A model generated the notes under the pieces. The model was given only the letters and a program-made list of their open reading frames with translations, searched no databases and was not told where the DNA came from. A stretch of DNA of 64,000 nucleotides, taken from contig JADJWO010000001.1 of NCBI GenBank assembly GCA_016716325.1, positions 682,001 through 746,000 on the forward strand. Direction: 5' to 3'. Origin of the DNA: Nitrosomonadales bacterium (lineage in GTDB: Bacteria; Pseudomonadota; Gammaproteobacteria; Burkholderiales; Gallionellaceae). Every line of letters starts with the position of its first letter. The first letter of the stretch is position 1. This document shows positions 16,872 through 26,418 of the stretch, piece after piece. The translations under genes were made by a program, and so were the position numbers.

Positions 16872-18407
16872 TCACAGTCCGAAGAACTTCTTGATGGTCT
16901 CCAGCACCTCGTGCTGCTGGTGATGCATCTCCTTGTGTATCGCTTCGTCATCGAGGCTGTTCCTTGCGCTGTCTAGTTCCGCGCGGCGCGTGACAAGGAT
17001 CTGCGAGACCTCGTCGGCGATGCCCGGCCTCGCCAGCAGGATCTCCTCGAACGCCTCCTTGTCGAGACGATAGCATTCCACATTGGTCCTGGCGATCACC
17101 GAAGCGGCACGCGGCGCGCCGGTCATCAGGCTCATCTCGCCGAAGAAGCTGCCCTTGGACAGCACGCTGAGAGTATGCTTCTCGCCGTTCGACGCCTCGA
17201 TATAGACCTCGGCCTCGCCGTTGATGATGATGTACAGCCAGTGCTGCGCGATGGCGCCCTGCCGCGCGATCACGTTTCCCTTGGCGAACGGGGCATATTT
17301 GAGCCGTTCGGCCAGCGCGCGCAATTCGTCCTCGGTCATCTGCGCGAACAACTCGACCCGACGCAACGTTTTGATGCGCAATACGATCTCGCGCTGGCGC
17401 ATCGCCTCTTCGTATTTTTCGTTCTCCTTGGTGATGTGGATGCTGCGCTCGTCGACCGCCAGCTTGATGCCCGCGCGCTGCAACGCCGTCATGAGATGCC
17501 AGCGCACTGCGGCGTCGGTCGGGTCGTCCGGCGCCAGATCGGTCAGCCAGTAACGCAACGCATAACGCGCGTACCCCTTGTCGTCCAGCCCCATCAGCAC
17601 GCAATTGGGCAACGGGTCATGCGCCACATTGGCGATCTCGGTCTGCTGCACGGCTTCCTCGACCACGCTGCACACTCTGGTAGCCGACACGTCCATGCCG
17701 ACGTTGAACCATATCCAGCGGCGCCACTGCACCGGCTCGCCGGTGCGCCGCCCCAGCACCAGGAACTTGTTCTTCATCAACTGACTGTTGGGAATCACCA
17801 CGGTTTCCCAGTTGCGCGTCTCCACCAGCGTGGAGCGCCAGCGGATATCCACCACGCGACCGACCACGTCGTCTATCTTGATCCAGTCGCCGATCTCGAT
17901 GGAGTTGTCCAGTTGCAGTGCCAGTCCGCCAAGGATGTTGCCCAGCGTGTCCTGCATCGCGAACGCCACCACCGCCGTGATCATCGCGGAGGTCGCGACG
18001 ATGCTGCCGAGGTCCAGTCCGGCATAGCGCAGGCGCACCAGCCCCCATGCGATATAACCGATGATGACGAAGATATCCTCGGCGATGCGCGGCGGCTCCA
18101 CGCGCGCCAGCGGCAGCACGATGCGGAATACCAGCAACCCCCACAGGCGGATAACCGCAATTCCGCCGCCGATGACGAACGCCTCGTGCAGCACGGCGGC
18201 AGCCTTGGCGAAGCCCATCGCGTGCGCCATCGCACCGATGAACTGGCCGGCCATGCAGACAAAGAAGAAGATCAGGGTGTTGACGACGCTCTTGCGCTCA
18301 TCCTTGCGGAAGTGGAACAACAGGAACGCGATGCCCAGCGCCATGACCAGCACCGGAAGGGATTCCGTGCCCCAGAAATACTGAATGGTGTTATCCCAGA
18401 ATGACAT
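16872..18407 (-). CDS. MscS-family channel with cyclic nucleotide-binding domain
   Basis: The 511-residue protein has about four N-terminal membrane helices (to about residue 160), an MscS pore/beta domain including AMQDTLGNILGGLALQLDNSIEIGDWIKIDD near 150-185 and a C-terminal cyclic nucleotide-binding domain (about 355-475) with the GSFFGEMSLMTGAPRAASV phosphate-binding cassette. Bacterial proteins of this build release osmolytes or ions and may be gated by cAMP or cGMP instead of, or in addition to, tension. The cassette keeps the Gly-Glu and Arg-Ala positions used to bind ligand. A class III cyclase is encoded at 39352-40605. Confidence 0.87.
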   Translation of the reverse strand: MSFWDNTIQYFWGTESLPVLVMALGIAFLLFHFRKDERKSVVNTLIFFFVCMAGQFIGAMAHAMGFAKAAAVLHEAFVIGGGIAVIRLWGLLVFRIVLPLARVEPPRIAEDIFVIIGYIAWGLVRLRYAGLDLGSIVATSAMITAVVAFAMQDTLGNILGGLALQLDNSIEIGDWIKIDDVVGRVVDIRWRSTLVETRNWETVVIPNSQLMKNKFLVLGRRTGEPVQWRRWIWFNVGMDVSATRVCSVVEEAVQQTEIANVAHDPLPNCVLMGLDDKGYARYALRYWLTDLAPDDPTDAAVRWHLMTALQRAGIKLAVDERSIHITKENEKYEEAMRQREIVLRIKTLRRVELFAQMTEDELRALAERLKYAPFAKGNVIARQGAIAQHWLYIIINGEAEVYIEASNGEKHTLSVLSKGSFFGEMSLMTGAPRAASVIARTNVECYRLDKEAFEEILLARPGIADEVSQILVTRRAELDSARNSLDDEAIHKEMHHQQHEVLETIKKFFGL

Positions 18408-18436
18408 GATCGATCCTCAAGCCAAGTGGCGCCATT

Positions 18437-19447
18437 CTACACCATCGCACCTTCTGCCAAGGGCCTGGCGCGCCGCCAGAACGCCCAGCTGTCGGCGCGC
18501 TTCAACTGCCAGCCACGTGAGGTATCGCCGGACAGGATTTCCACCTGCAACTGCCCGATCTTCCCGGCGCGCAATGCCTGCCACAACGGTCGCGCATGGT
18601 TCAGCTCGAAATCCTGCAAAGCGTCGCGCCATGCCCTCAGGTCGCCCTGCCGTAACGCACGGCGCAAACCGGTCCATAGCAGCAATTGCCTGCCGTCGCT
18701 TTCCGTATCGTGCCATCGTGCCGGCCATTCCAGGAAAGGTATCTCTGCCGCACCGGCCAGCATCGCGGCCAGCACATCATCCGAAACCACGCTTTCATAA
18801 GACGGCTGCAACGCAGCCCTGCCTTCCCCGTATCCCCACAGCCACACGCTGTTGACCGGCAATTCGCCGCGCGCCTCGCGGGCCTCGTTGAGCGGGTGGG
18901 CGAACAACAGCATCTGGATGTCGTTGAACACCCGGTGCCAGTGCATTGCGTCATCGCCGCCGGGCAGAAGGTCATGCACGTTTCGTCCGGCAGCCCGCGA
19001 CAGCGGCACGGTCTCGATGCGTGACGATTCCTCGAGGCGCACATACCAGCGCTGCGGATGCGGCGCGAAAAAGGCCATGCCCTGCCCGGCAAAATGCGCG
19101 TTCAGTGCGTCGCACCATTGCGCGGCCTCTTCCGCGTTGACCGCCACGTCCGGCAACAGCACCATCTGTTCCCGGCGCAGGCTCAGGTGCACGGGATCGG
19201 CACGCAACCAGTTGCCGTCCGCCAACCCGTCGAACGCGGCACTGAGGGGCGCGATCGGCACGCTGCCGGCACCCGGCATGCCGAACAGTTCGCACAACCT
19301 GCTTTCCAACGAAATATCCTGCGACGCGACGCGGCAGCCGCGCGCCAGCATCATTTCCGTGCACGGAACGGACAGCCCCGCGCAGACTTCGGCGGCGATC
19401 TCCTGCGGCAGGAACAGATCGGCGATGACCAGATGGACGTTTTTCAT
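18437..19447 (-). CDS. RpfE-type conserved protein of unknown function
   Basis: This 336-residue soluble protein resembles the family annotated as RpfE-type regulatory protein or, loosely, phosphoglycerate mutase-related. Recognisable features are the start HLVIADLFLP, the phrase WLRADPVHLSLRREQMVL near residue 80, and VWLWGYGEG near residue 200. I know of no established reaction. It is divergent from the lolC gene with a 90-base spacer. The name is from family resemblance and is only moderately secure. Confidence 0.68.
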   Translation of the reverse strand: MKNVHLVIADLFLPQEIAAEVCAGLSVPCTEMMLARGCRVASQDISLESRLCELFGMPGAGSVPIAPLSAAFDGLADGNWLRADPVHLSLRREQMVLLPDVAVNAEEAAQWCDALNAHFAGQGMAFFAPHPQRWYVRLEESSRIETVPLSRAAGRNVHDLLPGGDDAMHWHRVFNDIQMLLFAHPLNEAREARGELPVNSVWLWGYGEGRAALQPSYESVVSDDVLAAMLAGAAEIPFLEWPARWHDTESDGRQLLLWTGLRRALRQGDLRAWRDALQDFELNHARPLWQALRAGKIGQLQVEILSGDTSRGWQLKRADSWAFWRRARPLAEGAMV

Positions 19448-19537
19448 GCGCGGAGTTTATCACCCCGCGCGCTGTCATCACCGGCGCGCTTATGGCACAC
19501 TTACGCCCGTCCCATCTCATTCGTCGGCGGCCCTGCC

Positions 19538-20782
19538 TTGCAACCATTCGAACTGCTCATCGGTCTGCGCTATACCCGTGCCAAGCGGCGCAACCACTTC
19601 ATCTCGTTCATTTCGCTGATCTCCATGCTGGGCATGGCGCTGGGCGTGATGGCGCTGATCGTGGTGCTGTCGGTGATGAACGGCTTCCAGAAAGAGATCC
19701 GCGCACGCATGCTGGGCGCGTCGCCGCATCTCGAGATCGTCGCGGACGGCGGCCGGCTGGATGACTGGTTCCCCGTGCTGGACCTGGCCGCACAGCACCC
19801 GCAGGTCGCCGCCGCCGCACCCTATGTGTCCGGACAGGGCATGCTGTCGTTCGGCCAGAGCGTGCAGGGCGTGATGGTGCGGGGTATCGACCCGGCGCGC
19901 GAGACGGCCATCACCGGGATCTCCGGCAAGATCAAGGCCGGCTCGCTGGACGATCTGCGCGGCGGCGAATTCAACATCGTGATCGGCTCGGACCTGGCCC
20001 GCGCGCTGGGCGTGCGGCTGGGCGAGAAAGTCATGCTGATCGCCCCGCAGGGCTCGGTCACCCCGGCCGGCATGATGCCGCGTCTCAAGCAATTCAGGGT
20101 GGCGGGCATCTTCGAGATCGGCATGGCGCCCTACGACAACAGCCTCGCGCTGATCAACCTCGGCGATGCGCAGAAACTGTTCCAGCTCGGCGATGCAGTG
20201 ACCGGCATCAGCACCCGGTTGCGCAACATCGATCTGGCGCCCGCCGTGGCGGAGGAATTGCAGGACAGCTTGCCGGGCGGGCTGTACGCCAACGACTGGA
20301 CGCACCAGAACAGCAACTATTTCCGCGCGGTGCAGATGGAGAAGAAGATGATGTTCATCATCCTGTCGCTGATCGTCGCAGTGGCGGCGTTCAACATCGT
20401 CTCGACACTGGTGATGGCCGTCACCGACAAGCAGGCCGACATCGCCATCCTGCGCACGCTGGGTGCGGCACCGCGCAGCATCATGAAGATCTTCATCGTG
20501 CAAGGGGTGGTGATCGGGCTGGTCGGCACACTGCTCGGCAGCCTCGGCGGCATCGTGCTGGCGCTCAATCTGGACGTGGTCGTGCCGTTCATCGAACGCA
20601 TGCTGGGCATGCAGTTCCTGCCCAAGAGCGTCTACTACATCAGCGAACTGCCCTCCGACCTGCGCTATCCGGAAGTCGCGCTGGTCGCCTCGATGTCCTT
20701 CCTGATCAGTCTGCTGGCCACGCTGTACCCGAGCTACCGCGCGTCCAAGACCCAGCCGGCGGAGGCATTGCGCTATGAATGA
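19538..20782 (+). CDS. lolC: Lipoprotein-releasing ABC permease LolC/LolE
   Basis: The 414-residue protein is the membrane subunit that extracts outer-membrane lipoproteins from the inner membrane and hands them to LolA. It starts [23 protein letters not shown], carries one membrane helix near 25-48, a periplasmic domain with [10 protein letters not shown], and an FtsX domain with three helices and the end [17 protein letters not shown]. The reading frame is open far upstream, but the family N-terminus fits a TTG start at 19538. It overlaps lolD by eight bases. A single LolC/E-type gene suggests a LolF-like homodimer. Confidence 0.93.
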   Translation: MQPFELLIGLRYTRAKRRNHFISFISLISMLGMALGVMALIVVLSVMNGFQKEIRARMLGASPHLEIVADGGRLDDWFPVLDLAAQHPQVAAAAPYVSGQGMLSFGQSVQGVMVRGIDPARETAITGISGKIKAGSLDDLRGGEFNIVIGSDLARALGVRLGEKVMLIAPQGSVTPAGMMPRLKQFRVAGIFEIGMAPYDNSLALINLGDAQKLFQLGDAVTGISTRLRNIDLAPAVAEELQDSLPGGLYANDWTHQNSNYFRAVQMEKKMMFIILSLIVAVAAFNIVSTLVMAVTDKQADIAILRTLGAAPRSIMKIFIVQGVVIGLVGTLLGSLGGIVLALNLDVVVPFIERMLGMQFLPKSVYYISELPSDLRYPEVALVASMSFLISLLATLYPSYRASKTQPAEALRYE

Positions 20783-21461
20783 CGCCATCCTTTCCTGTCG
20801 CGGCCTGAGCAAGACCTTCACCATCGGCAATACGGATGTTCCGGTACTCAAAGGAGTCGACCTGGACGTGAGGCGCGGCGAACGCATCGCCATCATCGGC
20901 GCGTCCGGTTCGGGCAAGAGCACGCTGCTGCACCTGCTCGGCGGATTGGACAATGCCAGCGGTGGCGAAGTGACGATCCTGGGGCAGGAGGTGCACAAGA
21001 TGAACGAGACGCGGCGCGGCGAAGTGCGTAACCGCTCGCTTGGTTTCGTCTACCAGTTCCACCACCTGCTACCGGAATTCACCGCGCTGGAGAACGTCGC
21101 GATGCCGCTGCTGATCCGCGGCATGAAACGCGCCGAAGCCGAACCGCGCGCTGTCGCGCTGCTGGAACAGGTGGGACTGGCGCACCGTCTCCACCACCTG
21201 CCCGCCGAACTGTCCGGCGGCGAACGCCAGCGCACCGCCGTGGCGCGCGCGCTGGTCACCGAACCGGCCTGTGTGCTGGCCGACGAGCCGACCGGCAACC
21301 TCGACCGCAACAGCGCGCAGGACCTGTTCGATCTGATGCAACAGCTCAACGAAAGATTCAACACCAGTTTCATCATCGTCACGCACGACCCCGATCTGGC
21401 GGCGCGCATGCAGCGCCGCCTGCGACTGGTCGACGGCGTGCTGCACGACGAAGCGCGCTAA
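20775..21461 (+). CDS. lolD: Lipoprotein-releasing ABC ATPase LolD
   Basis: LolD powers lipoprotein release by the LolC/E permease. The 228-residue protein has Walker [10 protein letters not shown] (about 42-50), the LolD-specific segment [23 protein letters not shown] (Q loop), signature LSGGERQ near 148-154 and Walker [12 protein letters not shown]. It starts inside the end of lolC and its last four bases overlap the end of the convergent DUF2062 gene. Confidence 0.95.
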   Translation: MNDAILSCRGLSKTFTIGNTDVPVLKGVDLDVRRGERIAIIGASGSGKSTLLHLLGGLDNASGGEVTILGQEVHKMNETRRGEVRNRSLGFVYQFHHLLPEFTALENVAMPLLIRGMKRAEAEPRAVALLEQVGLAHRLHHLPAELSGGERQRTAVARALVTEPACVLADEPTGNLDRNSAQDLFDLMQQLNERFNTSFIIVTHDPDLAARMQRRLRLVDGVLHDEAR

Positions 21462-22006
21462 TTACCCGTAGCTCGCCGCCGTTCCCTGGCGCGCCATTTC
21501 AATATCACCGCGATCCGCCAGGCCAGCCGCACCGCGAAATAACCGCCGATCGCCAGACCCGCCGCCAGCAACGGCAGCCCCACCAGCAGCGGCTTGCCGA
21601 GTTGCAACAGCCAACCCCACAGTTCCTCGGCCCAGTTGTGCCAGTGCATGTCCGGCAACGACAGCTGCTCCACCGCCGCGCCGTTGCGCACGCCGGTCAG
21701 CCACGCACCGATCTTGTAGGCCAGCACATACAGCGGCACGATAGTGAACGGGTTGGTATACAGTGTGGTGAACGCCGCCACCGGCAGATTGACGCGCAGC
21801 CATATCGCCAGCAGTGCCGCCGAGATCATCTGCAACGGCCCGGGGACCAGGCCGCAGAACAGGCCGATCGCCACGCCGCCGGCCACCGAACGGCGGTGCA
21901 GGTGCCACAGGTTGGGATGGTGCAGCCAGCCGGCGAACGGCCTGAGCCAGCGCTGGCTTTTCACCGTATCGTGGTGCGGCAGGAGGCGGCGGAAAAATTT
22001 GCGCAT
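21458..22006 (-). CDS. DUF2062 membrane protein
   Basis: The 182-residue protein has the DUF2062 pattern: a basic N-terminus, the motif [24 protein letters not shown] near residues 38-62, a hydrophobic core with [13 protein letters not shown] and a final membrane segment near 135-165. The function of the family is unknown; it is often encoded next to lolD-comEC in betaproteobacteria, as here, on the opposite strand. Confidence 0.85.
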   Translation of the reverse strand: MRKFFRRLLPHHDTVKSQRWLRPFAGWLHHPNLWHLHRRSVAGGVAIGLFCGLVPGPLQMISAALLAIWLRVNLPVAAFTTLYTNPFTIVPLYVLAYKIGAWLTGVRNGAAVEQLSLPDMHWHNWAEELWGWLLQLGKPLLVGLPLLAAGLAIGGYFAVRLAWRIAVILKWRARERRRATGN

Positions 22007-22036
22007 GGCGGTATTTTAGTGGGTTAATCTGCGCGA

Positions 22037-24409
22037 ATGTTCCTCTTTGCCGCATTCTTCGCGCTCGGGGCATGGCTGCTGCAACAGCAGGCTGCATTAC
22101 CCGAGCTTGCCTGGGCATGGCTGCTGTGCGGCCTTATCCCGGCATTGTTCGTCCCGCACCGGACGCGCATGCAGCGCGCGACCCGCGCGCTACTGATCGC
22201 CCTGTTCGCCTGTGGATCGGGCTTCTATCACGCCGCGTGGCAGGCCGAACAGCGCCTCGCCACGAGCCTGCCGGACGAATGGCAGGGGCGCGACATCGAA
22301 GTGGTCGGCGTGGTCGCCAGCCTGCCGCGCCACCTCGAACGCGGACTGCGCTTCCGCTTCGACGTCGAGCAGACGCTCACCCCGCAGGCCGTCGTGCCGG
22401 AACATCTCTACCTCAGCACCTATCCCGCGCGGGACGCGGGACCGCTCGACCTCAAGGCGGGCGAACGCTGGCAGCTCACGCTGCGCCTGAAGCAACCGCA
22501 CGGCAGCAGCAACCCGCACGGTTTCGATTTCGAGGAATGGGCGCTGGAGAACGACATCCGCGCCGTCGGCTACGTGCACAACAAGGGTAACAATGCGCGG
22601 CTGGACACGCAGGCCGGCGGCCTCGCCTACCGCATCGAGTCATGGCGCGAAACGGTGCGCGACCGCTTCGCTGCCGTGCTCGGCGACGCGCCCTATGGCG
22701 GTGTGCTGAACGCGCTGGCGATCGGCGATCAGGGCAGCATCCCGCAACCGCAGTGGCAGGTGTTCACGCGCACCGGCGTGAATCACCTGATGAGCATCTC
22801 CGGCTTGCACATCACCATGCTGTCCGGGCTGGGATTCGCGCTCGTCTACTGGCTGTGGCGCCACAGCACGCGCCTGACGCTGCACCTGCCGGCACGCAAG
22901 GCCGCCGCGCTGGCCGCATTGCTGGTGGCGCTCGGCTACGCGCTGCTGTCCGGCTTCGGCGTGCCCGCGCAGCGCACCGTGTACATGGTCGGAGCGGTCG
23001 CCGCCGCGCTGTGGCTGGACCGTAACTTCTCGCCCGGACAGATACTGGGCATCGCGCTGCTCGGCGTGCTGATCCCCGACCCGTGGGCGGTGCTGTCGCC
23101 CGGATTCTGGCTGTCGTTCGTCGCGGTGGCGCTGATCCTTTACGTCACCACGCAGCGCATCGGCCGCAGCCACTGGCTGGTCGAGTACGGGAAAGTGCAA
23201 TGGGCGATGACCGTCGGGCTGGTCCCGCTGCTGCTCGGCCTGTTCCAGCAGGCCTCGCTGGTCTCGCCGGTCGCCAACGCGCTCGCCATCCCGCTGGTGA
23301 GCCTGGTCGTGGTGCCGCTGACGCTGCTGGGCGCGGCATTGCCCCTGGATGCCCCGCTGTGGCTGGCGCACATCGCGATGCACGGGACGATGATCTTCCT
23401 CGAATGGCTGAGCGCGTTCCCGCAAGCGGTCTGGGTGCAGCACGCGCCGCAGGCGTGGAGCATCGTGGCCGGCATGCTGGGCGCGTTGTTGATATTGCTG
23501 CCGCGCGGCTTCCCGGCGCGCTGGCTGGGGCTCGTACTATTGCTGCCGCTGTTCCTCAACGCGCCGCAGCCGCCCGAACAAGGCACGCTGCGCCTGATCG
23601 TCTTTGATGTCGGGCAAGGGCTGTCCGTCGCCGCGCAGACCCGGAATCACGCTCTGCTCTACGACACCGGGCCGGATTTCAGCGGCGAGGCGGACAGCGG
23701 CAACCGCATCCTGGTCCCGTCGTTGCGCGCGCTCGGCGTCGCCGCACTGGACGGACTGATCCTCAGCCACGACGACATCGACCATACCGGCGGCACGGCC
23801 TCGGTGATACAGGCCATGCCGGTCGGCTGGGTCGCTTCCCCGCTGCCCGGCACGTATCCGCCGTCTGCCTCCCCTCTCCCGCACGCGGGAGAGGGGCCGG
23901 GGGAGAGAGTTGCGCGCCGCTGCCACGACGGCGAAAACTGGAACTGGGACGGCGTGCATTTCGAGCTGCTGCATCCCCCCCGCGACATCACCGCCACTAA
24001 GACGCACGACAACGACCTGAGCTGCGTGCTGCGCATCAGCATCGGCGCACAGCACATCCTGCTGGCCGGGGACATCGAGAAGAAGAGCGAGCAACGATTG
24101 CTCAGGGAACATGCCGACCGGTTGCCCGCCAGCCTGCTGGTCGTGCCGCACCACGGCAGCAAGAGTTCCTCCGGCACGGATTTCGTCGCCGCCGTGCTGC
24201 CCGACTATGCGGTATTCACCGCCGGCTACCGCAACCGCTTCAACCATCCCAATCCGGAAGTGCTGCAACGCTACGCCGACAGCGGCGCGGAACGGCTGCG
24301 CTCGGACGTGCACGGCGCGATCCTGGTCGAGATGGACGCGCAAGGCCTGCAGGTGGAACGCCACCGCGACACGCATCGCCGCTACTGGACGCATACGCCG
24401 GTGCATTGA
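22037..24409 (+). CDS. comEC: ComEC/Rec2 family DNA uptake channel protein
   Basis: ComEC forms the inner-membrane channel for transforming DNA and degrades the non-transported strand. The 790-residue protein has N-terminal helices, a soluble OB-like segment (DUF4131, about 55-190), the competence core with about eight membrane helices (about 220-500), and a C-terminal metallo-beta-lactamase-like domain with DVGQGLSVAAQ, SHDDIDHTGG, HDNDLSCVL and PHHGSKSS. All expected metal-binding motifs are present. An extra segment near residues 610-630 is encoded by a palindromic repeat. The gene stops one base before a possible start of the next gene. Confidence 0.95.
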   Translation: MFLFAAFFALGAWLLQQQAALPELAWAWLLCGLIPALFVPHRTRMQRATRALLIALFACGSGFYHAAWQAEQRLATSLPDEWQGRDIEVVGVVASLPRHLERGLRFRFDVEQTLTPQAVVPEHLYLSTYPARDAGPLDLKAGERWQLTLRLKQPHGSSNPHGFDFEEWALENDIRAVGYVHNKGNNARLDTQAGGLAYRIESWRETVRDRFAAVLGDAPYGGVLNALAIGDQGSIPQPQWQVFTRTGVNHLMSISGLHITMLSGLGFALVYWLWRHSTRLTLHLPARKAAALAALLVALGYALLSGFGVPAQRTVYMVGAVAAALWLDRNFSPGQILGIALLGVLIPDPWAVLSPGFWLSFVAVALILYVTTQRIGRSHWLVEYGKVQWAMTVGLVPLLLGLFQQASLVSPVANALAIPLVSLVVVPLTLLGAALPLDAPLWLAHIAMHGTMIFLEWLSAFPQAVWVQHAPQAWSIVAGMLGALLILLPRGFPARWLGLVLLLPLFLNAPQPPEQGTLRLIVFDVGQGLSVAAQTRNHALLYDTGPDFSGEADSGNRILVPSLRALGVAALDGLILSHDDIDHTGGTASVIQAMPVGWVASPLPGTYPPSASPLPHAGEGPGERVARRCHDGENWNWDGVHFELLHPPRDITATKTHDNDLSCVLRISIGAQHILLAGDIEKKSEQRLLREHADRLPASLLVVPHHGSKSSSGTDFVAAVLPDYAVFTAGYRNRFNHPNPEVLQRYADSGAERLRSDVHGAILVEMDAQGLQVERHRDTHRRYWTHTPVH
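23871..23910. repeat. Palindromic REP-like element inside comEC
   Basis: Two 12-base arms, CCCCTCTCCCGC (23871-23882) and GCGGGAGAGGGG (23885-23896), form a near-perfect palindrome followed by CCGGGGGAGAGA. This is the look of a widespread proteobacterial repeat that usually sits between genes. Here it is read in frame as SPLPHAGEGPGERV, between the beta-strands of the ComEC lactamase-like domain. A related palindrome lies at 26377-26413. Confidence 0.8.
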
Positions 24410-24438
24410 CCGGCATTGCTGTGCTACCCTGCGCCCCG

Positions 24439-24903
24439 ATGAAAAACCTCACCCACACTCTCGCCCTGCTGGCGACCACCGCCTGGGTCGGCAGCCTGTG
24501 GGCCGTCGGCTATCTCGCCGTGCCGGTACTGTTCAGCGCACAACCCGACCGCCAGCTGGCCGGCATGCTCGCCGGACAGATGTTCAGCGCGGCGGCCTGG
24601 CTCGGTTTGGTGTGCGGGACGTATCTGATGATTCGGCACCTCGTCCTGTCCGGCAGCGCGGCGTTGCGCCAGCCGCTGTTCCGGGTGGCCGCCGCGATGC
24701 TGCTGATCACGCTGGTCATACATTTCGGCATCCAGCCGGTCATGGCTGACCTCAAGGCACAGGCGCTACCGCTTGACGTGATGCACAGTGCGTTCGCCGA
24801 CCGCTTCGGGATGCTGCACGGCGTATCGAGCATCCTGTACCTGATCGAGAGCCTGCTCGGCGCCTACCTCGTCATCAGGACATACGCGCATAAGGCTGCC
24901 TGA
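24439..24903 (+). CDS. DUF4149 small membrane protein
   Basis: This 154-residue protein has four membrane helices (about 7-28, 45-67, 78-98 and 128-150) and the DUF4149 pattern, including TTAWVGSLWAVGYLAVPVLF, LVIHFGIQPVMADLKAQA and FGMLHGVSSILYLIESLLG. The function is not known. The ATG at 24439 is preferred; a TTG at 24406 would overlap the comEC stop. The 140 bases after it have no gene. Confidence 0.78.
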   Translation: MKNLTHTLALLATTAWVGSLWAVGYLAVPVLFSAQPDRQLAGMLAGQMFSAAAWLGLVCGTYLMIRHLVLSGSAALRQPLFRVAAAMLLITLVIHFGIQPVMADLKAQALPLDVMHSAFADRFGMLHGVSSILYLIESLLGAYLVIRTYAHKAA

Positions 24904-24957
24904 CTGGGATTCCCCCATTTCAACGGACACTTTCACGAAGCTTGTTAAGATGAAAGC

Positions 24958-24989
24958 GCGGTCGAAAGGTACCGCGGTCGAAAGGCACC
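24958..24989. repeat. Two tandem copies of a 16-base unit
   Basis: The unit GCGGTCGAAAGGYACC occurs twice head to tail with one base differing, in the spacer between the DUF4149 gene and acpS. No function is evident. Confidence 0.6.
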
Positions 24990-25043
24990 GGAGTCAAATT
25001 CCTTGCAGCAAATATCGACTCCCGTCTCCTTCAGAGGAATCGA

Positions 25044-25424
25044 CTACTCAGTCTCCAGCACCACAAACGCCACCACCATGTCGCGCTCGTCGCTGATGGA
25101 AAGGTGATGCCGGACTATGCCCAGTTGCGCCAGATGGGCGCGCAACATGTCGTCGAACTGCAACTCCGGTTTGCCGAGGCTGTCGTGTGTCACGCCGATA
25201 CGGCGCAGGCTGACCGGATGGCGCATACCGCTGCCGACCGCCTTGGCGAACGCTTCCTTGGCGGCAAAGCGCTTGGACAGGAGGCGTGCCGGGCTGGCAT
25301 GGCCTGCCAGTTCCGCCAGTTCCGCCTTGCTCAGGAGATGGGCGGCCAGGCGCATGCCGTGCTGTTCCCACATCCGTTCGATGCGGGATAGTTCGACGAT
25401 GTCGGTGCCAATGCCGTGGATCAT
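25044..25424 (-). CDS. acpS: Holo-[acyl-carrier-protein] synthase AcpS
   Basis: AcpS attaches 4'-phosphopantetheine from CoA to acyl carrier protein, activating it for fatty acid synthesis. The 126-residue protein begins MIHGIGTDIVELSRIER (Asp8 binds Mg) and has RLLSKRFAAKEAFAKAVGSG near residues 47-66, where the conserved Glu58 lies. It is downstream of pdxJ with a 179-base spacer. Confidence 0.95.
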   Translation of the reverse strand: MIHGIGTDIVELSRIERMWEQHGMRLAAHLLSKAELAELAGHASPARLLSKRFAAKEAFAKAVGSGMRHPVSLRRIGVTHDSLGKPELQFDDMLRAHLAQLGIVRHHLSISDERDMVVAFVVLETE

Positions 25425-25461
25425 GATAAATCTACTGCGCAGCCCGATTCACCCGCAAGGA

Positions 25462-25539
25462 GTAGGCCGGTGGGTGCCCGGCTGCATAGCAGCCACCCTT
25501 CCGCTCGCTGTGTCGCGTGCTCGTTCAATCCTCGCCTAC
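25462..25539. repeat. Nested inverted repeat in the pdxJ-acpS spacer
   Basis: Outer arms GTAGGC (25462-25467) and GCCTAC (25534-25539) enclose an inner hairpin with GGCTGC and GCAGCC near 25480-25494. The spacer is otherwise empty. The structure could be a mobile palindrome relic or a transcript-stability element between pdxJ and acpS. Confidence 0.45.
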
Positions 25540-25603
25540 CTGTGAGGTATGTTTCGTCATTCACTGCGCGGCTCCTTGCATTCGGGCTTGCTCGCTACGA
25601 TTT

Positions 25604-26326
25604 CTACGGATACTCAACCAGCAGCACCTTCATTTTCCGCACCGCCGCTTCCAGCCCGATGAACACCGATTCGGCGATGATGGCATGGCCGATGTTGAGT
25701 TCGATGATGTCGGGGATCGCGACGATGGGCTGCACGTTGTGGTAGTTCAGGCCGTGGCCGGCGTTGACTTGCAGGCCTTGCGCATGGGCATGTCCCACCG
25801 CGACACGGATGCGCTCGAGTTCGTGCGCACGCGCCGGGACGCTGTCCGCGTCGGCATACCTTCCGGTGTGCAGTTCGACCACCGGCGCACCGATGCGCCG
25901 TGCCGCGTCGATCTGCTTCTCGTCGGGATCGATGAACAGCGATACGCGGATACCGGCTTCGGTGCAGCGCTCGCACGCCGCCTTGACGCTGTCGAAGTAG
26001 CGCACCACGTCCAGCCCGCCCTCGGTGGTCAGTTCCTCGCGTTTCTCCGGCACGAGGCAGATGTCATGCGGTTTGATGCGCAGGGCGTTGGCGATCATCT
26101 CGTCGGTGACGGCGCATTCGAGGTTCATGCGCGTCTGCAACATGCCGCGCAGGATCTCGACATCCGCATCCTGGATGTGGCGGCGGTCTTCGCGCAGGTG
26201 AAGGGTGATGGCGTCCGCGCCCGCTTCCTCGCAGATCAGCGCGGCGCGCACCAGGTTGGGATAACGCGCCCCGCGCGCCTGGCGCAAGGTGGCGACGTGG
26301 TCGATGTTCAGTCCGAGTTTGATCAT
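25604..26326 (-). CDS. pdxJ: Pyridoxine 5'-phosphate synthase PdxJ
   Basis: PdxJ condenses 1-deoxyxylulose 5-phosphate and 3-amino-2-oxopropyl phosphate to pyridoxine 5'-phosphate. The 240-residue TIM barrel starts [19 protein letters not shown], has the phosphate-site motif [13 protein letters not shown] and the H-A-G-H-G-L-N-Y phrase near residue 190. It belongs to the rnc-era-recO-pdxJ-acpS order conserved in proteobacteria. Confidence 0.96.
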   Translation of the reverse strand: MIKLGLNIDHVATLRQARGARYPNLVRAALICEEAGADAITLHLREDRRHIQDADVEILRGMLQTRMNLECAVTDEMIANALRIKPHDICLVPEKREELTTEGGLDVVRYFDSVKAACERCTEAGIRVSLFIDPDEKQIDAARRIGAPVVELHTGRYADADSVPARAHELERIRVAVGHAHAQGLQVNAGHGLNYHNVQPIVAIPDIIELNIGHAIIAESVFIGLEAAVRKMKVLLVEYP

Positions 26327-26376
26327 TTTTTTACATCCTTGGCTTTATCGATACAACTGAAGGCAGCAACGCTTCC

Positions 26377-26413
26377 ACCCTCTCCCTGCCCCTCTCCCTG
26401 CAAAGGAGAGGGT
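26377..26413. repeat. Palindromic REP-like element between recO and pdxJ
   Basis: A stem of CCCTCTCC (26390-26397) and GGAGAGGG (26405-26412) is preceded by a second copy of the left arm at 26378-26385. The sequence resembles the palindrome inside comEC at 23871. Here it lies in the 92-base spacer and may stabilise or partly end the recO transcript. Confidence 0.6.
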
Positions 26414-26418
26414 ATATG

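Noticed and set aside
16884..18404. Long plus-strand frame antisense to the MscS channel gene
   Set aside because: The high GC third positions open many antisense frames; the minus-strand protein has all channel and cyclic nucleotide motifs.
24915..24936. Sequence with GGACACTTTC resembling an insertion sequence end
   Set aside because: There is no transposase, no matching second end and no target duplication nearby.
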